Shown: positions 28,634-36,563 of the stretch, piece after piece | How positions within the stretch are numbered: the first letter of the stretch is position 1 | Layout of the letters: each line of letters begins with the position of its first letter | Assembly (NCBI GenBank): GCA_903822055.1 | Contig: CAIJNR010000052.1 | Coordinates: forward strand, 1 to 39,037 | Direction of reading: 5' to 3' | Source of the DNA: an uncultured Francisellaceae bacterium | Lineage (GTDB): Bacteria; Pseudomonadota; Gammaproteobacteria; UBA6186; Azoamicaceae | DNA: 39,037 nucleotides | The notes under the pieces: model-generated | Database searches by the model: none | What the model saw: only the letters and a program-made list of their open reading frames with translations | Told to the model about the DNA's origin: nothing | Position numbers and translations under genes: made by a program

Positions 28634-29043
28634 TTTTTTAAAAACACCATTTTTTTCATAATTAAATAACTACAATTCATAGACACAGCTGTCGCCAAAA
28701 TCAAAGCTAATATTGGATACTGCCAAAATATTAAAAATTTTTCAATTAACATGATGTAAGTAGATAAATTAATAACAAAACTTAATAAACTTCCCAAAAC
28801 ATAGTTCCTATATTCATGTAGTGGCCTATTAATTGATGGCCCAAATGTATAACTACGATGTAATACCCAAGATATAGTTACTGAACAACTTGCTGATATA
28901 AATCTTGATGTGCTTGGAGAAAAATTCAAACTATACATAAGTAAATATAATAATGCAGCATCTACACAAAATAAAAAACCACCAACTAAACAAAATCTAG
29001 CAAAACTAAATTGAGTTATTCTTTTAAAATTTTTCTTAATCAT
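28630..29043 (-). CDS. GtrA-family membrane protein
   Basis: 137 aa with four predicted membrane helices. FARFCLVGGFLFCVDAALLYLL, the ISWVLHRSYTF motif and a short basic C-terminus are typical of GtrA, a small protein involved in moving polyprenyl-linked sugars across the inner membrane for surface polysaccharide modification. The upstream neighbour, divergent ugd, makes UDP-glucuronate, which fits a sugar-related role. The stop codon overlaps the start of the Sel1 lipoprotein gene by four bases. Confidence 0.88.
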   Translation of the reverse strand: MIKKNFKRITQFSFARFCLVGGFLFCVDAALLYLLMYSLNFSPSTSRFISASCSVTISWVLHRSYTFGPSINRPLHEYRNYVLGSLLSFVINLSTYIMLIEKFLIFWQYPILALILATAVSMNCSYLIMKKMVFLKK

Positions 29044-29087
29044 AATATATTTGCAAATAAGTCCAACATGTTATTTAATTGCTTTTT

Positions 29088-29181
29088 GGAACTGTGCAAA
29101 GAACTTTTACTTGCGGTACGTAACTCGCTGGCTTGCCAGCTCAAACAGTACGTTCCTCGTAAAAGTTCTTTGCACAGTTCC
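29088..29181. repeat. Palindromic element A, 23-bp perfect arms
   Basis: The left arm 29088-29110 (starting GGAACTGTGCAAAG) is exactly complementary to 29159-29181. The interior holds a nested hairpin GCTGGC-TT-GCCAGC. The segment CTCAAACAGTACGTTCCTCG then AAAAGT resembles the core of elements B and C (CTCAGACAGACGTTCG...AAAAGT), with two small insertions. It lies between the divergent gtrA and ugd genes. Confidence 0.85.
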
Positions 29182-29211
29182 TTTAACCAAAGGTATAAAT
29201 ATACTACTCAT

Positions 29212-30630
29212 ATGAATAAAACACTACTTAATACCCCAGAAAATTTTATCAACATCTCCGTTATTGGTACTGGGTACGTTGGATTAGTAACTGGAACATG
29301 TCTTGCAACACTGGGATTTAAGGTATGCTGCTTCGATATAGATACTAACAAAATTCATAATCTTCAACTTGGCAAAATCTCTATATATGAACCTCAATTA
29401 CCGGAATTAATTTCTGAACAAACCAAATTAAAACATTTAACCTTTACCAATGATTTAGAAACAGCAGTCAATCATGCCCAAGCAATCTTTATAGCAGTTG
29501 GAACACCACAAGATGTATCAGGTAAAGCTAACCTTACTTTTGTAGATACCGCCATTGCACAAATAGCAACTTTTTTAACACCAGAACACTATAAGTTAAT
29601 TATTATTAAGTCCACTGTTCCTGTTGGTACTTGTAGAAATATACAAGACGCAATATTAAAAATTAACCCTCAAGCTAACTTTGATATTGCATCTAATCCA
29701 GAATTTTTAAGAGAAGGATCAGCAGTTTTTGATTTCATGGATCCAGATCGTATTATTATAGGCACCAATCAAAATATTAATAATACTGTTAACCAAACTA
29801 TTGCTAAATCACATATGATCTTAAAAAAGATTTATCAAAAATTTATCGAAAAAAATATTCCAATACTATTTAATGATCTAGAAAGTTCAGAATTAATAAA
29901 ATATGCATCTAATTGCTTCTTAGCTACTAAAATTACTTTTGTAAATGAATTGGCCGATCTTTGTGAATCACTCAATACTACATTAGATGTACACACTGAT
30001 ATTCTTAAAATAACTCATGGTATGGGCTTAGATAGAAGGATAGGTAGCAAATTTTTACAACCAGGTCCCGGCTTTGGTGGTTCATGTTTCCCTAAAGATA
30101 ACTTAGCTCTCAATTATTGCGCAACACAACACGATATTAACTTATCTATATTGCGCACTACTATAGAATCTAATAACAATAGAATTAATAGCTTATCCAC
30201 TAAAATTATATCTATTTGTGGTGGAACGGTTAAAAATAAAATTATTGCAATATTAGGCATTGCATTTAAAGCTAATACGGATGATATTCGTGATAGTGTT
30301 GCAATTCCAGTAATTAATGATTTGTCTAATAATGGAGCTACTTTACAAATTTATGATCCACAAGCGATGGAACAAGGCAAAATATTTTTTCAGGATAAAA
30401 ATAATATTCACTGGCTAAACAACTCTTATGCAGCTATTACTAATGCTAATGCTATTGTCATATTAACGGAGTGGTTAGAATTTACTAATCTCAATCTTGC
30501 TAAAATTAAGAACTTAACAAATAATCAATATCCAATAGTTATAGATTTTAGAAATTTATTTTCTATAGAAACCATGCAAAATGCCGAATTTAATTATTAC
30601 TCTATAGGCCGGAAATATTTAAATCCATAA
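29212..30630 (+). CDS. ugd: UDP-glucose 6-dehydrogenase
   Basis: 472 aa from the ATG at 29212. An in-frame extension up to 29011 runs through palindromic element A and is not homologous, so it is rejected. The enzyme oxidises UDP-glucose to UDP-glucuronate with two NAD+, for capsule, exopolysaccharide or lipid A precursors. The Rossmann motif ISVIGTGYVGLVTGTCLA, the site KSTVPVGT, NPEFLREGSA and the catalytic Cys292 in PGFGGSCFPKD are all present. The C-terminal UDP-binding domain has LGIAFKANTDDIRDS. Divergent from gtrA; palindromic element B follows its stop. Confidence 0.96.
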   Translation: MNKTLLNTPENFINISVIGTGYVGLVTGTCLATLGFKVCCFDIDTNKIHNLQLGKISIYEPQLPELISEQTKLKHLTFTNDLETAVNHAQAIFIAVGTPQDVSGKANLTFVDTAIAQIATFLTPEHYKLIIIKSTVPVGTCRNIQDAILKINPQANFDIASNPEFLREGSAVFDFMDPDRIIIGTNQNINNTVNQTIAKSHMILKKIYQKFIEKNIPILFNDLESSELIKYASNCFLATKITFVNELADLCESLNTTLDVHTDILKITHGMGLDRRIGSKFLQPGPGFGGSCFPKDNLALNYCATQHDINLSILRTTIESNNNRINSLSTKIISICGGTVKNKIIAILGIAFKANTDDIRDSVAIPVINDLSNNGATLQIYDPQAMEQGKIFFQDKNNIHWLNNSYAAITNANAIVILTEWLEFTNLNLAKIKNLTNNQYPIVIDFRNLFSIETMQNAEFNYYSIGRKYLNP

Positions 30631-30631
30631 T

Positions 30632-30733
30632 GGCCTGTTTAAAAAATAACTTATACTTTTTTCACTCACGTACGCGAGCTACGCTCAGACAGACGTTCGT
30701 TTAAAAGTACAAGTTATTTTTTAAACATAGGCC
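30632..30733. repeat. Palindromic element B
   Basis: The arms 30632-30660 and 30703-30733 pair almost completely (one mismatch, one 2-base bulge). The interior contains GTACGCGAGCTACGCTC with nested hairpin GAGC-TAC-GCTC. About 63 bp including the core match element C in inverse orientation, with three differences. It lies between convergent ugd and the small Cys-containing gene, and could also serve as a two-way terminator because of its T/A runs. Confidence 0.88.
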
Positions 30734-30746
30734 TGATTATCTCTTT

Positions 30747-31088
30747 TTAAACAAATTTTCTAAGTTTAACAGGATTAGTATTAATACTCTTCATACAATT
30801 TGCTATGTGATGCAACTTCACTAAAGTAGACACATCAATATCTCGGTGTATTGGATCAAGATCCACAATAGGATATTGTTTGGTTGTTTTTAGTGATTCT
30901 TGCTTATCTAAACATTCTATTTTTGCTTTTTGCTGCATTAACCAACATAAAGTTACATTTTTTTCTACATCTACTGTCACATCTTTAGACTGGTAGTTGC
31001 AACTACAACACTCCTTGGTTTGTGATTTCAAAAAAAAATCGTGCAAAAAACTCTTATTTTCTAATGTTTGTAGAATAGTCTTCATCAT
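30747..31088 (-). CDS. Small Cys-containing protein of unknown function
   Basis: 113 aa from the ATG at 31088, eight bases after AGAGG; a GTG three codons upstream (31097) overlaps that ribosome site. Not recognised. No signal peptide or membrane helix. A cluster ECCSCNY lies near residue 28-34, with further single Cys residues at about 50, 60 and 98; whether they bind metal is unknown. The C-terminal half (LDPIHRDIDVSTLVKLHHIANCM) looks helical. It stands alone, facing ugd. Confidence 0.6.
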   Translation of the reverse strand: MMKTILQTLENKSFLHDFFLKSQTKECCSCNYQSKDVTVDVEKNVTLCWLMQQKAKIECLDKQESLKTTKQYPIVDLDPIHRDIDVSTLVKLHHIANCMKSINTNPVKLRKFV

Positions 31089-31246
31089 AATAGCCACCTC
31101 TTTTGTAAATTTTTAAAATACCTAACATTAAATATAGCATCTAAGTAATTCAATAAAATCAGAAAAATCACAGCCGCCAGAACTATAACAATTGATATCT
31201 ACAAGTGTTAAGCGGTCAAAATAAAATAAACTTAAAAACCATCTGC

Positions 31247-31275
31247 TTGCTTTATAAATTAATAGTGCTTAATAT
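31247..31275 (+). promoter_or_regulatory. Promoter of the 17-codon micro-gene
   Basis: TTGCTT (31247-31252), 17 bp, then TAATAT (31270-31275) gives a good sigma-70 match with a start near 31282 and a leader of about 38 nt. The direct repeat TATAAATTAATA occurs within the spacer and again near 31292. Confidence 0.6.
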
Positions 31276-31319
31276 AATCAATAAGTAATCTATAAATTAA
31301 TAATTTTTAGGAGCAACTC

Positions 31320-31373
31320 ATGAGCAAAGGTAAAGATAAAGGCGGTAAAGACGGTAAAAAGAAAGGTAAGTAA
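31320..31373 (+). CDS. 17-aa Lys/Gly/Asp-rich micropeptide
   Basis: An ATG at 31320 is preceded by AGGAG seven bases upstream and opens a 17-codon frame MSKGKDKGGKDGKKKGK ending in TAA. Every residue after Ser2 is Lys, Gly or Asp. A sigma-70-like promoter lies upstream and an intrinsic terminator about 20 bases downstream, so the unit is complete and separate from its neighbours. The peptide is strongly basic and has no hydrophobic part; possible roles are nucleic-acid binding or a regulatory leader, but nothing is known. Alternatively the transcript is a small RNA with an incidental frame, although the ribosome site argues for translation. Confidence 0.6.
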   Translation: MSKGKDKGGKDGKKKGK

Positions 31374-31392
31374 TCGTTCTTTTATTGTTACT

Positions 31393-31430
31393 AACCCACC
31401 CGATTTTATATAATTTGGTGGGTTTTTTAT
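31393..31430 (+). terminator. Intrinsic terminator of the micro-gene
   Basis: AACCCACC (31393-31400) and GGTGGGTT (31417-31424) form an 8-bp stem with a 16-nt loop, directly followed by a T run. The end overlaps the stop region of the opposing phosphatase gene. Confidence 0.85.
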
Positions 31431-32140
31431 TTTGCTTTTTTAGTACGCTTAATGGTAAATATTACTATATCGTCTATGATTGGCGTACTATATGTTAAAT
31501 CTAATTTTTGTAAAATATCATCTATTTCAACCTTTGAACTGCAAACCAAGTTTAATAAACCGTTGTCTTTACTTTCAACATCCTCTCCTGGCATAAAAAA
31601 CCTCATAATACCATCCGAAAAAAATATTATTGAATTATCTGGTTCAATTTGTAAAGTAAAGTTCTCAAAATCAGCTTTTGGTAAAATACCTAGAGGATAA
31701 CCCTTACCAAACAAATATTTAGCATGAAATTTATCGTTTACTAAAATAGGATTTGGATAAAACCCAGCAATAGTGTAGTTTAAAGTATTTTTTTCTAAAT
31801 CTAAAACACCGTATATCAAAGTTACATATTTACCCAGTTGAGCAGTATACATTTCTTCATTGATATTTTTGACTAAAAGTGCTGGATCTAATATACATTG
31901 ACTTTGTTTTTCTAAACATTCAAAACAGTGCTTATTAATTAATCCTTGCAATTTATTCATAACAGCCACTGAAGCACTGCCAGTACCAGAAACATCTGCC
32001 AAGTACAAACCATACTTATGTTCGCTAATCTTAAAAAAATCGATAACATCGCAACTATCATATACCGACTGAATTACACCATAACTAACTAAATAATCAC
32101 CAACTATTCGTTTAATGTGGCTGTGTTGTTGAGTGCCCAT
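31427..32140 (-). CDS. Stand-alone SpoIIE/RsbU-type PP2C serine phosphatase
   Basis: 237 aa, a single PPM/SpoIIE phosphatase domain. Metal and catalytic motifs are in order: DVIDFFKISEHKYGLYLADVSGTGSASVAV, TLIYGVLD, IAGFYPNPIL, IIFFSDGI and DDIVIFTI. These enzymes dephosphorylate anti-sigma-antagonist (STAS) proteins or similar partners. No receiver, GAF, HAMP or PAS sensor domain and no adjacent STAS or kinase gene is seen, so the input and target must lie elsewhere. GGAGAG lies nine bases before the ATG. The gene is divergent from the porin gene, with palindromic element C between them. Confidence 0.88.
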   Translation of the reverse strand: MGTQQHSHIKRIVGDYLVSYGVIQSVYDSCDVIDFFKISEHKYGLYLADVSGTGSASVAVMNKLQGLINKHCFECLEKQSQCILDPALLVKNINEEMYTAQLGKYVTLIYGVLDLEKNTLNYTIAGFYPNPILVNDKFHAKYLFGKGYPLGILPKADFENFTLQIEPDNSIIFFSDGIMRFFMPGEDVESKDNGLLNLVCSSKVEIDDILQKLDLTYSTPIIDDIVIFTIKRTKKAK

Positions 32141-32218
32141 AGGCTAAATCTCTCCATTTTAATAATAATTAAAAATTTTAATTGACAAATAAAATCAATC
32201 ATAATAACAATACCCTTA

Positions 32219-32323
32219 AGGGCCCTTGCAAAAACTAACTTGTATTTTTAAACGAGCGTCTGTTTGAGCGTAGCTCGCGTACGTGAGTGAAAAAAGTACA
32301 AGTTAGTTTTTTGCTAAGGCCCT
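32219..32323. repeat. Palindromic element C
   Basis: The arms 32219-32245 and 32296-32323 pair with small bulges. The core carries GAGCGTAGCTCGCGTACGTG and is the reverse complement of element B with three changes over 63 bp. The outer arms (GCAAAAAACTAACTT type) differ from those of B but match each other. It lies in the divergent intergenic region between the phosphatase and porin genes. Confidence 0.88.
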
Positions 32324-32346
32324 AAGTAAACTATAGGGAGTTTTTC

Positions 32347-33612
32347 ATGGTTAGCAAGGACAAGGTTGTTCTATCATTTATATTATTTTTCATAATACCA
32401 ACTACTCAAGCTACTCAATATAACCGATATAAGACCATCCAAGAAGCACTAGAGCATGGAGACCCATATTTAAATTTTAGATTGCGCCATGAACGCGCAC
32501 ACCAAGAAGACCTAACCTCTGCTAAAGCCTGGACTATAAAAAGCCAATTGGGTTATCAAAGTGCTAGTTTTTACCAACATGCGTTATCGTTAGAAATGAT
32601 CAATGTCTCTAATTTTTTAGGGCAACATTATAATCCAAATGTTGATCCTTTAAAAAAACCAGGACTTACAACAATAAATGATCCAAAAGGTACTGGCATT
32701 ACGAATGCTAACATTACCTCAGAATATTTTTTTAATACTGAAATAACATTAGGAAGACAATATATAACTATTAACAACTCGCGAATGGTTGGTAATGATG
32801 AATTTAGACAGTTTCCTACAAGTTTCGATGCGTTAACTATTAAAAATAATTCTTTAGAAGATTGCGAAATCTTTTACGGTTTTGCTAATCATATTAATAC
32901 TTTTAAAAACACTAGCACTAACACAGACGGAAGACGCAAATTAAGTGCCAATCTGTTAAATTTAACCTGGCAAAATTTTACTTACGGCCAAATATCAATT
33001 TATGGTTACGGTAATAAAGATTTGAGTGTTATTAAAAATTCAAATACTACATTTGGCACTCGAGTAATGTCTGATAAAACATTTAAACAAGTATTTAAAT
33101 TTGGTTATGAATTAGAAGCTGCTGTACAAAAAAACAATTCCAACAATCCAAATAAATACTCTGCCTTTTATTTTGGAATGAGTGCCCTAAAAGATACTGA
33201 GGAACTTTTTAAAACTTGGGTATTTACTGCAAAAGCTGGGTATGAATTTTTAGGTAGCCATAGCATAGATCAACCTGGATATTCTTTTGTTTGCCCTTTA
33301 GGCGCATCACATGGATTTAATGGATTAGCAGAAGGTTATATAATAACCCCAACCAGAGGATTAACCGATTACTATGCAAGCTTAGGTGGGCAATATTTAG
33401 ATAATTTAGATTTAACTGGAACTATACATCTTTTTCAGTTTGCAAAAGGCTCTCATAACAAGTTGGCTGGCCTGGAAACTGATCTAAGTATGTCTTTTAA
33501 AATAACCAAAGATTTAGATACTCAAATAATTTTTGCTAGATTAAACGCTAAAAATTCTTCTACTCGATCTGTTAAAAGAATTTCTGGATCAATTAATTAT
33601 ACGGCGATGTAA
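32347..33612 (+). CDS. Alginate-export-type outer-membrane porin
   Basis: 421 aa with a signal peptide (hydrophobic LSFILFFIIPTTQA, cleavage near residue 22). The mature protein looks like the Alginate_exp family of beta-barrels. Diagnostic positions are YLNFRLRHERAHQE, ITLGRQYITINNSRMVGNDE followed by FRQFPTSFDALTI (the family's GRQ-x-I-x-x-DN-x-R-x-VG...WRQ...TFDA), and FGTRVM. The barrel repeats run to the C-terminus, where an unusual SINYTAM replaces the usual aromatic end. It probably allows diffusion of small anionic or sugar molecules; the substrate is unknown. GGGAG lies before the ATG. A single gene. Confidence 0.75.
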   Translation: MVSKDKVVLSFILFFIIPTTQATQYNRYKTIQEALEHGDPYLNFRLRHERAHQEDLTSAKAWTIKSQLGYQSASFYQHALSLEMINVSNFLGQHYNPNVDPLKKPGLTTINDPKGTGITNANITSEYFFNTEITLGRQYITINNSRMVGNDEFRQFPTSFDALTIKNNSLEDCEIFYGFANHINTFKNTSTNTDGRRKLSANLLNLTWQNFTYGQISIYGYGNKDLSVIKNSNTTFGTRVMSDKTFKQVFKFGYELEAAVQKNNSNNPNKYSAFYFGMSALKDTEELFKTWVFTAKAGYEFLGSHSIDQPGYSFVCPLGASHGFNGLAEGYIITPTRGLTDYYASLGGQYLDNLDLTGTIHLFQFAKGSHNKLAGLETDLSMSFKITKDLDTQIIFARLNAKNSSTRSVKRISGSINYTAM

Positions 33613-33661
33613 TATTAGTTAATTCCACTGTATTAATGTTAAAATTAATTTTTTGGAGAAT

Positions 33662-33689
33662 TTGGATAAAATTTTTTTGAATTATCCAA
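33662..33689 (+). other. Small hairpin downstream of the porin gene
   Basis: TTGGATAA and TTATCCAA are perfect 8-bp complements around an A/T loop of 12 bases. No T run follows, so it may be only a weak terminator or an upstream element of the next gene. Confidence 0.45.
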
Positions 33690-33735
33690 TCACGAATTTA
33701 GTAAGTGCAACTTTGTTTAACCTGTGAGGTAATAT

Positions 33736-34449
33736 ATGCCATGGATACTAACTGTTTATTTGGCTGGCCCAGATGTTTTTTATCCAGAAGCAAAAGAAAA
33801 GTTGGGTACTAAAAAAGCAATTTTAAATAAGCATGGTATTCATAGTCACACTCCCCTCGATAAAGAAATATCTTTTGCTGGTAAATCAAAGCAGGATATT
33901 GCAAATGAGATTGCCCACTCCAATGAAAAAATTATGGAAGATTGTAATATAATTTTAGCCAATCTTGAAAATTGGCATGGTTCTCCAAGTGCTGATGTAG
34001 GCACCGCTTTTGAAATGGGCTATATGAGTGCTAGATTTGAGCGTGATCCTAAAAACGTCATGATTGTTGGTTATTATCCAAATGGAATCCAAAAAAAGTT
34101 TTCAACAAGAGTTGTAGACAAACTTTGTGATGGCAAGCAAATTACCCAAGATGGGATATTAATCGATCCTAGCGGGTATGAAATTGAAGATTTTGATCTT
34201 CTGGATAATTTAATGCTAGTTCAAGCAATTAGTAAATCTGGTGGAAAAATTTATGGTAGTTTTGAAGAAGCGGCGCAAAATTTGACACAATTGTGGCAGC
34301 AAAAACAAGCTGAAATTCAACAGATCTATTTTACTCCGAGCTTTAATAGTATGAATCATCGGTTTTTTGCTGGTTTGGCGTGTTGCGCCATAGGTGCTGT
34401 GGCAGTTTCGTATATGATCGCAAAGCCAAGTTACAGAAACAGTCTTTAA
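33736..34449 (+). CDS. Nucleoside 2-deoxyribosyltransferase with C-terminal membrane segment
   Basis: 237 aa. Residues 1-190 match the nucleoside 2-deoxyribosyltransferase family, which exchanges bases on 2-deoxyribosides or hydrolyses them: VYLAGPDVFYPEA, EDCNIILANL and the nucleophile Glu93 in DVGTAFEMGYMSAR. Residues about 207-227 (RFFAGLACCAIGAVAVSYMI) are a hydrophobic helix followed by a basic tail, not present in ordinary family members of about 150-190 aa. It could anchor the enzyme to the membrane (C-in or C-out not decided). GAGG lies eight bases before the ATG. It converges on the TPR-like gene with a 32-bp gap. Confidence 0.82.
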   Translation: MPWILTVYLAGPDVFYPEAKEKLGTKKAILNKHGIHSHTPLDKEISFAGKSKQDIANEIAHSNEKIMEDCNIILANLENWHGSPSADVGTAFEMGYMSARFERDPKNVMIVGYYPNGIQKKFSTRVVDKLCDGKQITQDGILIDPSGYEIEDFDLLDNLMLVQAISKSGGKIYGSFEEAAQNLTQLWQQKQAEIQQIYFTPSFNSMNHRFFAGLACCAIGAVAVSYMIAKPSYRNSL

Positions 34450-34481
34450 ACTATGTTATTATGGTTAGCAGGTTTGCGACT

Positions 34482-35666
34482 TTAATCTGGATAAACTAAA
34501 TCATGCAAAAAATCAATTTCTTTAGCAACATAAGGTGGCACATTATCCCGAACACCAGAGTATGATAACGTAATATATTCTTCGTATTCAGATAAACATC
34601 TTTTAGCATATGGGCTCTTTGGGTTAACCATAATACATTCCTTTAGATACAAATCCGCTACAGAAATATTATCGTGATAATTAAGTGCTCTATCGCATAA
34701 TGACGACCAATATAATAATGCTGGGATCTCATCTGGATTTGGGTTTGCGTATAAATAATCATTTAAATACCCTGATAACATCAAATAAAACATTTGATCG
34801 GATTTGGGAATAATAAATGATGACGGCAAAGTTTCTGATTCATGAAAATATTCATTAATATATTTTTTCAATTCTTTAAAAGCTAAAATTTTTTTAGTAC
34901 TATGTGATCCAAAAGTATCCTGCACTAACTCCAATCCCTTTAACCACTCAGTAATATAAATATTTATATATTCAGGAAAAGCAAATTTTTGTTGATAATT
35001 TTTTAAAACATCAAAAGCCAACGTAGGATTTTTATACCCATGTAAATAAATCGCTAAAATTCTTTCTAAAGAAGTTTGCAAATTTTGTGCAACATTTTCT
35101 TGATCAATGTTTTTAGTTATAAAAACTTCATATGTAGCTAGCGCTTGTTTATAATTTTTAAGCATATAATAAAATTCTGCCAAATCAAATTCTGAAACAA
35201 ATAAATCTTTATTTACTATAGATAAATCCTTATTTGCATGATCGTCCTTGCTATAATAAGAAATACAAGCCGCTGGCAAGCCTTTAAGCAGGTACCTGGC
35301 ATAAACATATTCTGAATTAACAAAAGCCCTTTTGGCCGCTTTTATATGTCTAGATAATACTTCTGAAGAAATTCTAAAGGTAATTGGTACGGTATTACGA
35401 TGCTCTTTTATACCTTCAAATAACGAATCTAATTTATCAATATTTTTGTTAATAATATCTTTATTATCTATGTTATTAAATTGTTGCTCATCTAGCACTA
35501 ATGGTAGTAAATCTTGCATTATTTTAGATAAAATCAAAGTATCACTCTCTGATCTGCGATTATCTGGAACTTCTTGCTTATTGGAGGCTGCAAACGAATA
35601 AACACTAAATATTACTAAATTTATGATTAAATAATATTGAATTGCAGTTAGTACCTTAAATTTCAT
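34482..35666 (-). CDS. Secreted TPR-like protein of unknown function
   Basis: 394 aa with a signal peptide (IQYYLIINLVIFSVYSFA, cleavage likely before ASNK), so probably periplasmic. The family is not recognised. The middle shows helix-turn-helix spacing like tetratricopeptide repeats: FDLAEFYYMLKNYKQALATY and LADLYLKECIMVNPKSPYAK. No catalytic motif is visible. The gene is transcribed toward the deoxyribosyltransferase gene and lies downstream of mlaA, from which it is separated by an intrinsic terminator. Confidence 0.6.
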   Translation of the reverse strand: MKFKVLTAIQYYLIINLVIFSVYSFAASNKQEVPDNRRSESDTLILSKIMQDLLPLVLDEQQFNNIDNKDIINKNIDKLDSLFEGIKEHRNTVPITFRISSEVLSRHIKAAKRAFVNSEYVYARYLLKGLPAACISYYSKDDHANKDLSIVNKDLFVSEFDLAEFYYMLKNYKQALATYEVFITKNIDQENVAQNLQTSLERILAIYLHGYKNPTLAFDVLKNYQQKFAFPEYINIYITEWLKGLELVQDTFGSHSTKKILAFKELKKYINEYFHESETLPSSFIIPKSDQMFYLMLSGYLNDYLYANPNPDEIPALLYWSSLCDRALNYHDNISVADLYLKECIMVNPKSPYAKRCLSEYEEYITLSYSGVRDNVPPYVAKEIDFLHDLVYPD

Positions 35667-35689
35667 TAAAACCTATATAAAATAAAATA

Positions 35690-35725
35690 AACACCTAAAC
35701 TACTCGAACTGAGGTTTAGGTATTT
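35690..35725 (-). terminator. Intrinsic terminator after mlaA
   Basis: Read on the minus strand, ACCTAAAC (35721-35714) pairs with GTTTAGGT (35700-35693) across a 13-nt loop, followed by TGTTTATTTTATTTTA. It lies about 30 bases after the mlaA stop. Confidence 0.75.
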
Positions 35726-35755
35726 ATAAAATAAATATTAAGGCAAAGCAAGTGT

Positions 35756-36469
35756 CTATTCAGGCGGCTCTAGCAACATTTTATTAGTTGAGCTTTTATC
35801 GTTGATAGTGTAAGACCTGTGTTGTAAGTAAGCATCTCTAACTAACACATATTCATCTACTCCAGCAGTCGTCATAAATGATTCTGTTTCTTGTAATTCT
35901 GACCTACGATTTACTACATAAGCAAATTCATAACGATTACGTGCCTTAGGTTTGAAATAATATGGCACAGTCATAACAGCATTTCCACAAAAACCGATAC
36001 CATCCCGAACAGTGGTAGGTCCAACAATTGGTAAAACTAAATAATTTGAATTTTTATATCCCCAAACTGCCAAGGTTTTTCCGAAATCTTCCCGTTGATG
36101 CTTTAGTTTAGCTTTTGCCGCAACATCAAATAACCCACCAATACCTAAGGTAGAATTAATTGTTAAACGTGCAGTACTATCTATTGCTTGCTTATACTTG
36201 GTTTGTAATAGGCTATTAGCAATATTTGGTATTTCATTTATATTATTAAAAAAATTGCTAACTAATTTTCTCAAAGTTTCTGGAATCACTTTATCATAAA
36301 TTTTACTAGCAGGCTTAATATACAAAGCATCTAAAGTTTTATTAAGTTTATAAAAACCCCTATTTAATGGTTCTAAAGGATCGTTTGCATTACTAACATA
36401 TCTATTAGACGCACATCCTGTTAACAAAACCAATGAAATTACTGTAGAAATTTTTAAATGTTTTATCAT
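35756..36469 (-). CDS. mlaA: MlaA (VacJ) outer-membrane lipoprotein
   Basis: 237 aa from the ATG at 36469; a TTG three codons upstream is less likely. The signal peptide ends in lipobox LLTGC. MlaA is the outer-membrane part of the Mla system, which removes mislocalised phospholipids from the outer leaflet and passes them to MlaC. Family motifs: NDPLEPLNRGFYKLN, NFFNNINEIPNIANSLLQ, LGIGGLFDVA, REDFGKTLAVWG and YLVLPIVGPTTVRDGIG. Length is typical. No other mla genes are in this window. The upstream neighbour is the minor-pilin-like cluster, with a gap of under 100 bases and no clear promoter, so it may be co-transcribed. Confidence 0.95.
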   Translation of the reverse strand: MIKHLKISTVISLVLLTGCASNRYVSNANDPLEPLNRGFYKLNKTLDALYIKPASKIYDKVIPETLRKLVSNFFNNINEIPNIANSLLQTKYKQAIDSTARLTINSTLGIGGLFDVAAKAKLKHQREDFGKTLAVWGYKNSNYLVLPIVGPTTVRDGIGFCGNAVMTVPYYFKPKARNRYEFAYVVNRRSELQETESFMTTAGVDEYVLVRDAYLQHRSYTINDKSSTNKMLLEPPE

Positions 36470-36563
36470 ATTTGCCAACCATCTCTTAATATTTAAAATT
36501 TGTTTTTATACACTACAGCATAAAAGTTTTTTGGTTTTTGTAAAGTTTATTATGTTTAAATTA

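Noticed and set aside
29011-29211. N-terminal extension of the ugd frame
   Set aside because: It translates palindromic element A and has no similarity to UDP-glucose dehydrogenases, whose Rossmann motif follows directly after the ATG at 29212.
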